NCBI GenBank assembly: GCA_041394945.1
Contig: JAWKHH010000004.1
Span: 310,001-374,000, forward strand
DNA: 64,000 nt
Direction of reading: 5' to 3'
Origin: Bryobacteraceae bacterium
GTDB lineage: Bacteria > Acidobacteriota > Terriglobia > Bryobacterales > Bryobacteraceae
Position numbers and translations under genes: made by a program. The notes beneath the pieces were generated by a model. The model did no database searches. It was not told the DNA's origin and worked only from the letters and a program-made list of their open reading frames with translations. Shown one piece after another: positions 34,741 through 45,162 of the stretch (position 1 is its first letter; every line of letters begins with the position of its first letter).

Positions 34741-35502
34741 CTACAGGTGCTGGTAGAATCCGCGGCGGAGCCGGTTGAAAACGAAGTGCCCGAGGGCGAG
34801 AGTGAACACAGCCGCCGCGGCGAGCTTCCACATGAGGATGCCGCGCGGGGCATTGCCGCCGAGCACAATCTCCCGCAATCCGAGCACCACGGCCGCAACC
34901 GGATTCAATTCATAAAGGCCGGCGTACTCCTGCGGGACGAACGAGAACGGATAGAACACGGGAACCAGCCAGAACAGCACGAGGTTGGCCGACTCCACTA
35001 CGTACCGCGTGTCCCGGACGTAGACGTGGAGCGCGGAGCAAAGCAGCGCCAGTCCGCAAACGAAGACCACGAAGATTCCGAGCAGCGGCCCGATCCACAG
35101 CCAACTTGAGTGCACCCCCTTGCCCCACCACAGCGCCATGACAAGCAGCAGCGCGAGCTGTATGAACAGATGGAGGCAGTTGGAAAGCACGCTGGCGACG
35201 GGGACGATCTCGCGCGGCATCGGCACGCGTTTCACGAGCCCCACGTTTTCGACGATCGACGAGGTGCCGCCGATCCAGGCCATGCCGAAGAAGTTCACCG
35301 GCAACAAGCCGCACAGGACGAAGACGGGGAAATCGGCGTCGCCGGTCTTCATCACCTTGGTAAAGACGAAGGTGAACACCGCCATCATGACAAGCGGGTT
35401 CAAGAGAGACCAGAAGACTCCGAGGGACATGTTCCGGTAACGGATCCGAAAATCTTTCAGGATCAGGTTACGGAGTAAGTAGCTGGGTTCTCCGCGCCAC
35501 AT
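34741..35502 (-). CDS. ABC-2 type polysaccharide exporter permease (Wzm/TagG-like)
   Basis: A 253-residue inner-membrane protein with six hydrophobic helices and the typical start LLRNLILKDFRIRYRNMSLGVFWSLLNPL, which marks ABC-2 permeases for O-antigen or other lipid-linked glycans. It pairs with the following ATPase. It is first in a four-gene leftward operon: permease, ATPase, type Vd patatin, esterase. That order suggests a surface glycan exported together with enzymes acting at the outer surface. No glycosyltransferases are next to it, so the glycan is unknown. The divergent SnoaL-like gene begins about 97 bases away. Confidence 0.9.
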   Translation of the reverse strand: MWRGEPSYLLRNLILKDFRIRYRNMSLGVFWSLLNPLVMMAVFTFVFTKVMKTGDADFPVFVLCGLLPVNFFGMAWIGGTSSIVENVGLVKRVPMPREIVPVASVLSNCLHLFIQLALLLVMALWWGKGVHSSWLWIGPLLGIFVVFVCGLALLCSALHVYVRDTRYVVESANLVLFWLVPVFYPFSFVPQEYAGLYELNPVAAVVLGLREIVLGGNAPRGILMWKLAAAAVFTLALGHFVFNRLRRGFYQHL

Positions 35503-35598
35503 AAAGGGCTATTCAGCCAGTCTAGCAGCCCTGGAACGAGAATGGAGTCCTTGGAGATCCGCGCCGTCGCCTGCCGCGTACTGGTAGGCGAGGTGACC

Positions 35599-36015
35599 AT
35601 GAACCAAACGCCGATCGATTGCGCGGGAGCGCTCACGGAAATGTACGCCGCCTTTCAGCGTGGCGACATCCCGGCGATTCTCGAGATGCTTGACGACAAC
35701 GTCGAATGGGAGTCCTGGGCGGACAATTACGCCCAGAGGACCCATGTGCCGTGGCTCGCGCCGCGAAAAGGAAAGCAGGGAGCTGCGGACTTTTTCGCGA
35801 TCGTGGGTGCCATGAAGTTCCACACTTTCCGGGTGATCGCGGTGCTCGGCGGACCCGGACAGGCCGCCGGCGAAGTGGAGATCGACGCCGAACTGTCCGG
35901 CGGCAAGCGGCTCCGCGATCAGGAGTTGCACCTGGTGAATTTCAATGAGGCGGGCAAGGTGGTCCGTTTCCGCCACTACCTCGATACGGCGAAGCACATC
36001 GTAGCCGCGAAATAA
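35599..36015 (+). CDS. SnoaL-like / nuclear transport factor 2 fold protein
   Basis: A 138-residue single-domain protein of the SnoaL-like polyketide cyclase/NTF2 superfamily: an N-terminal helix pair (ALTEMYAAFQRGDIPAILEMLDDNVEWESW) followed by a cone-shaped beta-sheet ending in VRFRHYLDTAKH. Many relatives are small stress or ligand-binding proteins rather than cyclases, so the reaction cannot be assigned. ATG 35599 has GAGGTGACC directly before it and matches the family's start; the longer frame from 35542 would add 19 residues. The stop lies three bases from the stop of converging lepA. Confidence 0.82.
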   Translation: MNQTPIDCAGALTEMYAAFQRGDIPAILEMLDDNVEWESWADNYAQRTHVPWLAPRKGKQGAADFFAIVGAMKFHTFRVIAVLGGPGQAAGEVEIDAELSGGKRLRDQELHLVNFNEAGKVVRFRHYLDTAKHIVAAK

Positions 36016-36018
36016 ACG

Positions 36019-37833
<1,815 letters not shown>

Positions 37834-37873
37834 GAAACGCGTGGGGTGACTTTCTGATTATAGCTGGCGGGGC

Positions 37874-39073
37874 CTATTTCACGTTCCAGGCCGCGAGTTC
37901 GGACTCGGTCCGGACGAACATCCGGCCATCGGAAAATGCCGGATATGCGCGGACAAGCGATTCGGCCACGCGGAACTTTTTCACCGGCTTGTAGGCCGCC
38001 GGCGAGGCTGGCGCGATCTGTGCTTCGCCGCCTTCCGTGAGCACCACCAGATTACCGCCGGCAAGCGTCACGGTGCCGGCCCGGAGCCCCGGCACACTCC
38101 ACTTCACTTTGCCCGTGGACCATTCGACGCAACGCAACTCCTGTCCCATCTCCTGCCGCCCGTCAAATCCGTAGAGGTGGCCTTCGTGGAGTACGGGCGT
38201 GGCGTAGTGGGCAGACAGCGAGTCGTCGCCGGACCAGATGACCTTCGGCTTGCCCTGGGCAATATCGAGCAGCGCGGCGCCGGTGCCGTAGCTAGCGGTG
38301 ATAAACACCTGCGAGCCGTGCGCCAACGGCGTGGCGGCGTTCACCGATGCCTGGCTCCGGGACCGCCATCGATGCTCGAAGCGGATCTTCCCAGTCGACG
38401 GATCGGCGTCGACGAGCCCGTCGCGCGTGAAGAAGAGCGCATGGTCCGCGCCGCCTATCGCCGCTAAGGTGGGCGACGCGTAGCCGGCTTCGCTCGAGAG
38501 CGCCTTCCACCGCGTTTTGCCGGTGAGCTTTTCGATGGCGACGATGCCCGCGCCGTTGGCGCCGCCGATGTTCATCAGGACACTGCCGCCGTGCACCAGC
38601 GGATTGCACGCTGCGCCGAAGAACTCCTTGCGGACACCGAACTCCTTGCGCGCGTCGAGCTGCCAGACGCGCTTGCCGGTATCCAGCCGGACGCAGGTGA
38701 GCATGCCTTCCGCGCCATACGTGTATACGTTGCCGCCATCCACCGCGGGCGTCGCCCGCGGGCCCTCCGAGAAGCCGAAATCGTCGCGGTACCCAGTGTG
38801 GTAAGCGTGCTTCCACTGCGTCGTCCCCGTAGCCGCATCGATCGCTTCGATGATCTCTTCGTCGTTCAGGCGATGGAACGCGATCACGCGTCCGCCGGCC
38901 ACCGCGACGGAACTGAACCCCGCGCCGGCCGCATGTTTCCACAGCCGCTTGCCGTCCGTCTTCTCCGAGAATGGACCCGCGTAGACGCCGTTGCGCTTCG
39001 GGCCCAGGTGCTGCGGCCAGTCCTGCGCGGCGGCGAGCATCGCCGTGGTCGCCGCCATCGCCAACAATTTCAC
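37874..39073 (-). CDS. PQQ-binding-like beta-propeller protein, exported
   Basis: A 399-residue secreted protein with signal peptide (MKLLAMAATTAMLAAAQ) and a quinoprotein-alcohol-dehydrogenase-like propeller. Repeated blades are seen in RLWKHAAGAGFSSVAVAGGRVIAF, IDAATGTTQWKHAYHTGY, VRLDTGKRVWQLDARKEF, IEKLTGKTRWKAL and VEWSTGKVKWSVPG. No Ca/PQQ-binding active site of true dehydrogenases was evident, and most such Acidobacteriota and Planctomycetes proteins have unknown roles. The ATG overlaps the stop of the preceding small membrane protein (39070-39073, ATGA), so it ends the his-operon cluster. No link to histidine synthesis is known. Confidence 0.88.
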   Translation of the reverse strand: MKLLAMAATTAMLAAAQDWPQHLGPKRNGVYAGPFSEKTDGKRLWKHAAGAGFSSVAVAGGRVIAFHRLNDEEIIEAIDAATGTTQWKHAYHTGYRDDFGFSEGPRATPAVDGGNVYTYGAEGMLTCVRLDTGKRVWQLDARKEFGVRKEFFGAACNPLVHGGSVLMNIGGANGAGIVAIEKLTGKTRWKALSSEAGYASPTLAAIGGADHALFFTRDGLVDADPSTGKIRFEHRWRSRSQASVNAATPLAHGSQVFITASYGTGAALLDIAQGKPKVIWSGDDSLSAHYATPVLHEGHLYGFDGRQEMGQELRCVEWSTGKVKWSVPGLRAGTVTLAGGNLVVLTEGGEAQIAPASPAAYKPVKKFRVAESLVRAYPAFSDGRMFVRTESELAAWNVK

Positions 39074-39483
39074 GGCTTGGCCGCCGTTGCCGCCGGGCCT
39101 TCGGGAAGCGCCTGGCTGAGGTCGACGAACATCGCCCGTAGTTTCGCCGATACCTCGCTGTTGTTCGCCACCAGATCCGCGGTGATCTCATCGCGCCGTC
39201 CAAGCAGCGCCTGCAGCGTGGGTGCAACCTCGGGCCGCGCGGTTTCGGCGATGTCGCGTAGGCGATCGAAGAATCCAGTGGAAAGGTCCCGCGCGTGGGC
39301 CGCACGGCCCTGCTCCACCTCTACGATGAGCTGCGCCAGTTGCAGCCGCAACAGCCGGTGGCCGCTCAATGTCTCGGACTGGGCCAGTTGCGCCTGGACG
39401 TCCTGCTTCTGCAGAAACGTGGGAACGAACCCGGCGAGGAACGCCGCCGCGGCGGCAGCAACGCTGATCAGGACGCGCTTCAT
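39070..39483 (-). CDS. Small membrane-anchored periplasmic protein, unknown function
   Basis: A 137-residue protein with an N-terminal hydrophobic segment (VLISVAAAAAAFLAGFVPTFL) that could be an uncleaved anchor or signal, followed by an almost wholly helical, charged region with heptad-like spacing (about residues 30-125). It is reminiscent of periplasmic helical proteins but I do not recognise a family. It starts 10 bases after hisA and overlaps the propeller gene by four bases, so it is translated from the his transcript. Confidence 0.7.
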   Translation of the reverse strand: MKRVLISVAAAAAAFLAGFVPTFLQKQDVQAQLAQSETLSGHRLLRLQLAQLIVEVEQGRAAHARDLSTGFFDRLRDIAETARPEVAPTLQALLGRRDEITADLVANNSEVSAKLRAMFVDLSQALPEGPAATAAKP

Positions 39484-39493
39484 GTATTTGTGA

Positions 39494-40201
39494 TTATGCG
39501 AAATCGGCGTTCATCCGCGCCAGCGCCCCCAGATCGAGGCGGCCCGTGTAGATAGCCATCCCGAGCGCGGCGTGAATCCGCAGACGTTGTAGTTCGGCGA
39601 TCTCCTCGATCGTCGTGATCCCGCCCGCGGCCGTGATTTCGAGGGAGGTGTTCTCGCGCAGCCGGCGGAACCAGTTGAGGTCGGTCCCCTGCATCATGCC
39701 CTCCTTGTCGACGTAGGTGCAGAGCACGCCGCCGCAGTAGGGTTCAAGCTGGCTGACGACCTGCTCGGCCGTGAGGTCCACGGATTCCCGCCAGCCCTTC
39801 ACGGCGATGCGGCCGTCCTTCGAATCGAGCGCCACCGCCAGCCGCTCCTTCCCGATGGCTTGCGAGACGCGCGAGAGGAAGTCCGCTGCGATGCCGGACG
39901 AAGTGAACGCCGATGTCCCCACGATCACACGGTGCGCGCCCTGATCCGTGAGCTTGCTGGCGCGTTCCACATCGCGGACGCCGCCGCCGACTCGGCATCG
40001 CGCCCGCGAAGCGATGTACTCGACGATCCTGTCGTTTGACCCGCGTCCCAGCGCCGCGTCGAGATCGATTACTTGGATCTCCGGAAACGCGCGGAAACGA
40101 TCGAGCATTTCGTCCGGGGAACCGCCTTCGAGCGCCTTGTCGCGCCCTTGGACAAGCTGGACGACTTTGCCGTCCATCAGGTCAATACAAGGAATGATCA
40201 T
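39494..40201 (-). CDS. hisA: ProFAR isomerase HisA
   Basis: A 235-residue TIM barrel, 1-(5-phosphoribosyl)-5-[(5-phosphoribosylamino)methylideneamino]imidazole-4-carboxamide isomerase (histidine pathway step 4). The opening MIIPCIDLMDGKVVQLVQG carries the catalytic Asp near residue 7; the second catalytic Asp lies in the TYVDKEGMMQGTDLNW region; phosphate loops VGGGVRDV and AAGGITT are present. ATG 40201 overlaps the hisF stop in ATGA, which fixes the start. Length and motifs are normal. Confidence 0.96.
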   Translation of the reverse strand: MIIPCIDLMDGKVVQLVQGRDKALEGGSPDEMLDRFRAFPEIQVIDLDAALGRGSNDRIVEYIASRARCRVGGGVRDVERASKLTDQGAHRVIVGTSAFTSSGIAADFLSRVSQAIGKERLAVALDSKDGRIAVKGWRESVDLTAEQVVSQLEPYCGGVLCTYVDKEGMMQGTDLNWFRRLRENTSLEITAAGGITTIEEIAELQRLRIHAALGMAIYTGRLDLGALARMNADFA

Positions 40202-40965
40202 GGAACCGCCGGTCTCACTGGAATGCCGTGTTTGTCGAGGTACTCTTTGAGATCCGCTACGGTGTACGCGCCGTAGTGGAAAATCGACGCCGCCAGCGCC
40301 GCGTCGGCTTCGCCTTCGGTGAGTACTTTGCGGAAATGGTCCGGCGATCCGGCGCCGCCGCTTGCGATCACCGGGATGTGCGTCGCGCGCGACACCGCCC
40401 GCGTCAATTCGCAATCGAAGCCGTCCTGCACGCCGTCGGTGTCCATGGAAGTGAGCAGGATCTCGCCGGCGCCGAGTGACTCCCCGCGCGCCGCCCACTC
40501 CACGGCGTCGATGCCCTCGTCGACGCGTCCGCCCTTGGTGAACACGTTCCAGCCGCCGCCGCCTCGGCGCCGCGCGTCAATGGCGAGTACGACAGCCTGG
40601 GCGCCGAACTCGTTCGAAAGCTCCGTGATCAACTCCGGCCGGTGCACGGCGGCCGTGTTCACGCTGACCTTGTCGGCGCCGGCGCGGATGATCTTGCGGC
40701 CGTCGGCCACGGTGCGGATGCCGCCGCCGACGGTGAGCGGGATGAACACACGGCGCGCCGTGCGGAACACGACATCGACCATGGTCTTGCGTTCATCGGA
40801 CGACGCTGTGATATCGAGGAACACGAGTTCGTCGGCGCTCTGCAGGTTGTAGCGCTCGGCCAGTTCAACCGGGTCGCCCGCGTCGCGCAGGTTCACGAAG
40901 TTGACGCCCTTCACCACGCGGCCGGCGGTGACGTCGAGACAGGGGATGATTCGTTTCGCGAGCAC
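40198..40965 (-). CDS. hisF: Imidazole glycerol phosphate synthase subunit HisF
   Basis: A 255-residue TIM-barrel cyclase subunit that, with ammonia from HisH, makes imidazole glycerol phosphate and AICAR. It begins LAKRIIPCLDVTAGRVVKG with the catalytic Asp near 11; the second catalytic Asp is in TSMDTDGVQDGFD; phosphate loops VGGGIRT and ASGGAGS are present. The start is GTG 40965, one base after the hisH stop; its stop overlaps hisA (ATGA). HisH and HisF are adjacent and coupled, as expected for a 1:1 complex. Confidence 0.97.
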   Translation of the reverse strand: MLAKRIIPCLDVTAGRVVKGVNFVNLRDAGDPVELAERYNLQSADELVFLDITASSDERKTMVDVVFRTARRVFIPLTVGGGIRTVADGRKIIRAGADKVSVNTAAVHRPELITELSNEFGAQAVVLAIDARRRGGGGWNVFTKGGRVDEGIDAVEWAARGESLGAGEILLTSMDTDGVQDGFDCELTRAVSRATHIPVIASGGAGSPDHFRKVLTEGEADAALAASIFHYGAYTVADLKEYLDKHGIPVRPAVP

Positions 40966-40966
40966 G

Positions 40967-41572
40967 TTATAGATCCACGAAATTCTTCACGATGCGCAAG
41001 CCGAGGGGGCCGGACTTCTCCGGATGGAACTGCACACCGAAGACGTTGTCGCGTTCGAGCACGGCTGTATAGTCGACGCCGTATCTGCACGTGGCCGCGG
41101 TGGCCGTGTTCACCGGCGCGTAGTAGGAATGCGCGAAGTACAGGTGCGGGCGAGGTCCCAGGTTGCGGAGCAGGCGCGAAGCCTGCCCGGAGGCGCCATG
41201 CGGCACGATTTCGTTCCAGCCCATGTGCGGCACCCGGGCGTCGGCCGAGAACCGGCGGACGGTTTCCGGATACAGCCCAAGGCCGGCAAGCCCCGGCGCT
41301 TCTTCGCTTGCGGCGAACAGCGCCTGGAGCCCGAGGCAGATGCCGAGAAACGGCACGCCGGCGTGGATCCGTTCGATCAACGCCTCGCGGACGCGCATTG
41401 CGTCGAGCGAGCGCAGCATCTGCCCGAAGTGGCCAACGCCCGGCAGCACGATCCGCGAGGCCCGGCGCAGTTCGGCCGCGTCGTCGATCACCTCGTAGGG
41501 CGCGCCGATCTCGGCCAGCGTGTTCTGCACCGATTGCAGGTTTCCGGCTCCGTAATCGAAGATGGAGATCAC
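40967..41572 (-). CDS. hisH: Imidazole glycerol phosphate synthase glutaminase subunit HisH
   Basis: A 201-residue class I glutamine amidotransferase giving ammonia to HisF. The nucleophile Cys is in FLGICLGLQALF (about residue 80), and the catalytic His-Glu pair is in VFGVQFHPEKSG near 183-188. The start is GTG 41572, immediately after the hisB stop (TAA then GTG with no gap), so re-initiation is likely. Length is typical. Confidence 0.96.
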   Translation of the reverse strand: MISIFDYGAGNLQSVQNTLAEIGAPYEVIDDAAELRRASRIVLPGVGHFGQMLRSLDAMRVREALIERIHAGVPFLGICLGLQALFAASEEAPGLAGLGLYPETVRRFSADARVPHMGWNEIVPHGASGQASRLLRNLGPRPHLYFAHSYYAPVNTATAATCRYGVDYTAVLERDNVFGVQFHPEKSGPLGLRIVKNFVDL

Positions 41573-42160
41573 TTAGAGGAGCCCCTTCGTGGACGGAAGC
41601 TGATCCTTCAGCCGGGCGTCTTTTGAACATGCATAGCGCATGGCGCGCGCGAAGCACTTGAAGATCGCCTCGATCTTGTGATGATTGGACCGGCCGTAGA
41701 GGATCTTCGCGTGAAGATTGGCGCCGGCGTGGGCGACGAAACCCGAAAAGAAATCCTCGCACAACTCGGTTTGCAGGTCGCCGACGAGCCGCACGCGGAC
41801 GAGGTCTTTGTACACGAGAGCGGGGCGTCCGCCGAGATCCACCGCCACCACGGCCAGTGTCTCGTCCATCGGAAGGACGAAGTAGCCGGCCCGATTGATG
41901 CCCTTCCGGTCTCCCAGGGCGCCCGCGAACAATTGCCCGAGCACGATGCCGCAGTCTTCCACGGTGTGATGCTGATCGACATCGAGGTCGCCGGTGGCGC
42001 GAAGGGTCAGGTCGAAGCCGCCGTGCTTGGCGAACAACTCGAGCATGTGGTCCAGGAAACGGATGCCGGTGGCGATCTCGTAACGCCCGCGCCCTTCGAT
42101 CTTTAACGATCCTTCGATCTGCGTCTCGCGCGTGTCGCGTTGGATGCGGGCGGTTCTCAT
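41573..42160 (-). CDS. hisB: Imidazoleglycerol-phosphate dehydratase HisB
   Basis: A 195-residue monofunctional dehydratase that converts IGP to imidazole acetol phosphate. Metal-binding motifs are visible as LDHMLELFAKHG, HHTVEDCGI and FFSGFVAHAGANLH with NHHKIEA. Unlike the enterobacterial fusion, no N-terminal phosphatase domain is present. Instead an independent HAD protein is encoded directly upstream and overlaps it by ATGA (42157-42160). Confidence 0.97.
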   Translation of the reverse strand: MRTARIQRDTRETQIEGSLKIEGRGRYEIATGIRFLDHMLELFAKHGGFDLTLRATGDLDVDQHHTVEDCGIVLGQLFAGALGDRKGINRAGYFVLPMDETLAVVAVDLGGRPALVYKDLVRVRLVGDLQTELCEDFFSGFVAHAGANLHAKILYGRSNHHKIEAIFKCFARAMRYACSKDARLKDQLPSTKGLL

Positions 42161-42852
42161 CGGTTCTCCAGGATGGTCGGGATTTCGTTGATGTCTGCGA
42201 TGACGGCCACCGCATTCTGCTCTTCGAACAGTTCGAGGAGGCGGCCGCGGTAGGGGACCTCGGGGCCGGCGATGCCGATGAAGGGAACGCCGGCGGCGCT
42301 GGCGCTCCGCGCGTCGTCCACCGTGTCGCCGACATACCAGAGCTCCGTGCCGGGGTGGCCGGCGCGGATCTTCTCGAGGCCTTCCGGATCCGGCTTTCCG
42401 CGCACGACATCGTCGGCGCCGATCAACGGGTGAAACGGGATGTCGCGCGCGAACTGAGTGAGAGTTAAGTTCGCCTCGTCGCGCAGACGCCCGGTGAAGA
42501 TTGCCAGTTGATACTCGCGCGCCAGCCGTTCCATCAGGCCCGTGCGCGGCAGCCAACGTTCGCGACTCATCAGACCACTTGGGATTCCATCGGTGATCGT
42601 GCCGAAGAAGAGGCGATTGAACTCCTCGACCACCGTCTCGTAGGCTACCGGCACGCCGAGGTCGGCGGCGATGGTTTGTGACAGCAGCCAGTCGTTGTTG
42701 AAACCCCCGCGGTTCTTGTACTCCTGCACCAGTTCCCGCGTGATCGTCCGCCCGGTAAAATGATGCACGGTCTGGCAGATGGTCTCGCGGTAGGACTCGG
42801 TCACGTCCACCAGCACGCCGTCCATGTCGAAGACGATCATCTCTCGCTTCAC
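42157..42852 (-). CDS. HAD-superfamily phosphatase in the his operon, candidate histidinol-phosphate phosphatase
   Basis: A 231-residue HAD subfamily IA hydrolase. Motif I is IVFDMDGVLVDV (nucleophile Asp near residue 9), motif II AIFTGR, motif III Lys in GKPDPEGL and motif IV VGDTVDDARSASAAG. GTG 42852 overlaps the hisC stop (GTGA) and has GGAGG seven bases upstream, so it is preferred to the ATG at 42840. Its position between hisC, which makes histidinol phosphate, and hisB, with 4-base overlaps on both sides, and the absence of any other phosphatase in this operon, make it the best candidate for the histidinol-phosphatase step. That is inference: phosphoglycolate or another phosphate ester remains possible. 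Confidence 0.8.
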   Translation of the reverse strand: MKREMIVFDMDGVLVDVTESYRETICQTVHHFTGRTITRELVQEYKNRGGFNNDWLLSQTIAADLGVPVAYETVVEEFNRLFFGTITDGIPSGLMSRERWLPRTGLMERLAREYQLAIFTGRLRDEANLTLTQFARDIPFHPLIGADDVVRGKPDPEGLEKIRAGHPGTELWYVGDTVDDARSASAAGVPFIGIAGPEVPYRGRLLELFEEQNAVAVIADINEIPTILENR

Positions 42853-43913
42853 AGAATCGCCTCCAATTCTCCGAGGAAGCGCGCGGCTTGTTCGCGCGTG
42901 CCGCAGGTGACGCGGACACACCCGGCGATTTCGTAGCTGCGGTCCCGCACCAGGACGCCGCGGCCGCGCAGCTTGTCGCGGATCTCGATTGACCGCGGGC
43001 CCACGTGGAACAGCACGAAGTTGGCCTGGCTCCGGTAGTGGCGGATGCCCAGCCCGTCCAAACCCGCGTAGATTGCCTCGCGCGCCGCCAGCGCCTCGGC
43101 CACATAGCCGCGCACGTAGTCCGCGTCTTCCGCCGCGGCGCGCGCCGCCACGGCCGCCAGCATGTTCACGCTGTAGGGCGATTGCGCCTTGTGCAGGTAC
43201 GCCACGTTAGCCGCCTGCGAAAACAGGCATCCCACGCGCATCGCCGCCATTCCGTAGACCTTGGAGAATGTCCGGCTCACGAACAGATTCGGGTAGCGGG
43301 CGATGAGGCCGAGCGCGGTAACGCCGGAGAATTCGAAGTAGGCTTCGTCGATCAGCACCGCCGCGTGCGGCGCCGCGCGCAGAATCCGCTCCACCGCTTC
43401 GAGCCCGATCCCCGTGCCCGTCGGGTTGTTTGGATTGGAGATCAGCACCGCGCGCGTCTTCGTGTGAATCGCCGCCTCCAATTCCTCGAGTGGAAACGCG
43501 AGGTCCGGCTCACGGTAGGAAAGCTCGCGGATCGCCGCGCCTGCAACCTCCGAATAGAAACGGTACATCGCGTACGAGGGATGCAGCACGATGACGTCGT
43601 CGCCATCGTCGACGTAGGTGTTCACCAGCACCTGAATCGCCTCGTCGGTGCCGTTGGTGAGAATGAACTCCTCCGGCGCCACGCCGAAGAACCGCGCGAG
43701 TGCGGGCTTGATTTCCTCGTACTCCGGGTACACGGTGAGCGCGCCGGCGTCGAGATATCGCCGCAACGCTTCGATGACGCGGGGCGACGCACCGACGGTG
43801 TTCTCGTTGAAGTCGAGCCGGAGCTTGCCGGCGCGGCCCGAAGAAGGCGGCGAATACGGCGCCATCCGCACCACGGCCGGCCTCGGCGTCGGTTGCGCGG
43901 GTTCGTCACCCAT
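42849..43913 (-). CDS. hisC: Histidinol-phosphate aminotransferase HisC
   Basis: A 354-residue fold-type I PLP enzyme. Substrate and cofactor motifs include LDFNENTVG near the N-terminus, NGTDEAIQ, NPNNPTGT, DEAYFEFSG, and the Schiff-base Lys in RTFSKVYGMAAMRVG (about residue 215). The Arg near the C-terminus that binds substrate is in GCVRVTCGT. The start overlaps the last base of hisD (TAATG) and its stop overlaps the HAD gene (GTGA). Length is normal. Confidence 0.95.
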   Translation of the reverse strand: MGDEPAQPTPRPAVVRMAPYSPPSSGRAGKLRLDFNENTVGASPRVIEALRRYLDAGALTVYPEYEEIKPALARFFGVAPEEFILTNGTDEAIQVLVNTYVDDGDDVIVLHPSYAMYRFYSEVAGAAIRELSYREPDLAFPLEELEAAIHTKTRAVLISNPNNPTGTGIGLEAVERILRAAPHAAVLIDEAYFEFSGVTALGLIARYPNLFVSRTFSKVYGMAAMRVGCLFSQAANVAYLHKAQSPYSVNMLAAVAARAAAEDADYVRGYVAEALAAREAIYAGLDGLGIRHYRSQANFVLFHVGPRSIEIRDKLRGRGVLVRDRSYEIAGCVRVTCGTREQAARFLGELEAIL

Positions 43914-45160
43914 TACTTGCGCCCCTTTGGCGAACGGATCTCGATGGACCGCGCGTGCGCTTCGAGGCCTTCGGCGCGGGCCAGCGCCGTCACGGCCGGG
44001 GTGAGCCGCGAGAGCGCGCCCGGGGAAAGCTGCTGCACGGAAATCACCTTCACGTAATCGGCCGCGGAGAGCCCGCCGCGTAGCCGCGCGACGCCGCTGG
44101 TGGGCAGAACGTGGTTCGGGCCGGAGGCGTAGTCGCCGGCCGCTTCCGTGCTGTACGGACCGAGAAACACGCTGCCTGCGTGGCGAATGCCGGGGAGCAG
44201 GGTGCGGTCATGCAGCGAGAGATGCTCCGGCGCGAAGCGGTTGGAGATTTCGACGGCCTGCGCCGCGGAATCGACGAGCACGATCGCCGAGTTCCGGTTG
44301 ATCGCAACGCGCGCCACATCCGCAGTGGGCAGCGTCTCAAGCTGCCGCTCGATGTCGGCCGCCACCTGCGTTGCCAGCTTCTTCGAACGCGTGAGCAAAA
44401 ACGCGCTGGCGTCGGTATCGTGTTCGGCTTGCGCCAGCATATCGGCGGCGATCCACGGCGCTTCGCCTTTGTCGGCGATGATAAGGATCTCAGTGGGCCC
44501 GGCAACGAAGTCGATGCCGGTCTCGCCGGCGATGATCTTCTTCGCCGCGGCCACCCAGATCGAGCCCGGGCCGACGATCCGGTCCGCGCGCGGGATCATC
44601 TTTGTGCCGAAGGCGAATGCCGCGACGGCGTGCGCGCCGCCAATCCGGTAGAGCTTGTCCAATTGCAGGAACGCCGCCGTTCCGAGAATGGCATCGGAGG
44701 GCCGGGGCGAAGCGGCGCAGATGGTCCTGACCCCGGCTACGCGCGCCGGAATCACGGTCATCATCAACGTTGAGGGCAGCGGATACCGTCCGCTCGGGAT
44801 GTACGCGGCCACGCAATCGAGCGGCCGTACGATCTGCGTGAGCTTCAAACCTGGCGCCGGAGTTACGGACTTCGTTTCCGGCATCTGCATCCGCGCATAG
44901 GCGCGAATGTTCGCCGAAGCGGCCCGCAGCGCGCTCTTCAGCGCCGCCGGCAGTTTCACCTTTCGCATCGCCTCGGCATCCACGGCGAGCGCGTTGCCTT
45001 CAAGCCGATCGAACCGGCGGGCGTACTCAACCACCGCTTTGTCGCCGCGCTTGCGCACGTCTTCGAGAATCGGACGCACGGCCGCTTCGGCTTCTGTCAT
45101 CCGCGCCGCGCGCCGCGTCAGCAGCTTGCCCGTTTCCGAAGCTGGAATGATGCGGATCAT
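43913..45160 (-). CDS. hisD: Histidinol dehydrogenase HisD
   Basis: A 415-residue zinc enzyme performing the two last oxidations to histidine. Conserved segments: AYIPSGRYPLPSTLMMTVIPARVAGV, YRIGGAHAVAAFAFGT, VGPGSIWVAAAKKII, IDFVAGPTEILIIAD, the zinc-ligand AQAEHDTDASA and the catalytic FAPEHLSL. ATG 45160 lies two bases after the hisG stop; a longer frame upstream overlaps hisG and is rejected. The size is slightly below the usual 430 residues, with a short N-terminus. Confidence 0.97.
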   Translation of the reverse strand: MIRIIPASETGKLLTRRAARMTEAEAAVRPILEDVRKRGDKAVVEYARRFDRLEGNALAVDAEAMRKVKLPAALKSALRAASANIRAYARMQMPETKSVTPAPGLKLTQIVRPLDCVAAYIPSGRYPLPSTLMMTVIPARVAGVRTICAASPRPSDAILGTAAFLQLDKLYRIGGAHAVAAFAFGTKMIPRADRIVGPGSIWVAAAKKIIAGETGIDFVAGPTEILIIADKGEAPWIAADMLAQAEHDTDASAFLLTRSKKLATQVAADIERQLETLPTADVARVAINRNSAIVLVDSAAQAVEISNRFAPEHLSLHDRTLLPGIRHAGSVFLGPYSTEAAGDYASGPNHVLPTSGVARLRGGLSAADYVKVISVQQLSPGALSRLTPAVTALARAEGLEAHARSIEIRSPKGRK

Positions 45161-45162
45161 CT

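Noticed and set aside
41573..43105. Extended 510-codon frame ending in HisB, which might suggest a bifunctional HisB
   Set aside because: The part upstream of 42160 is a shadow of the HAD gene read in another frame; ATG 42160 overlaps the HAD stop and gives a normal dehydratase.
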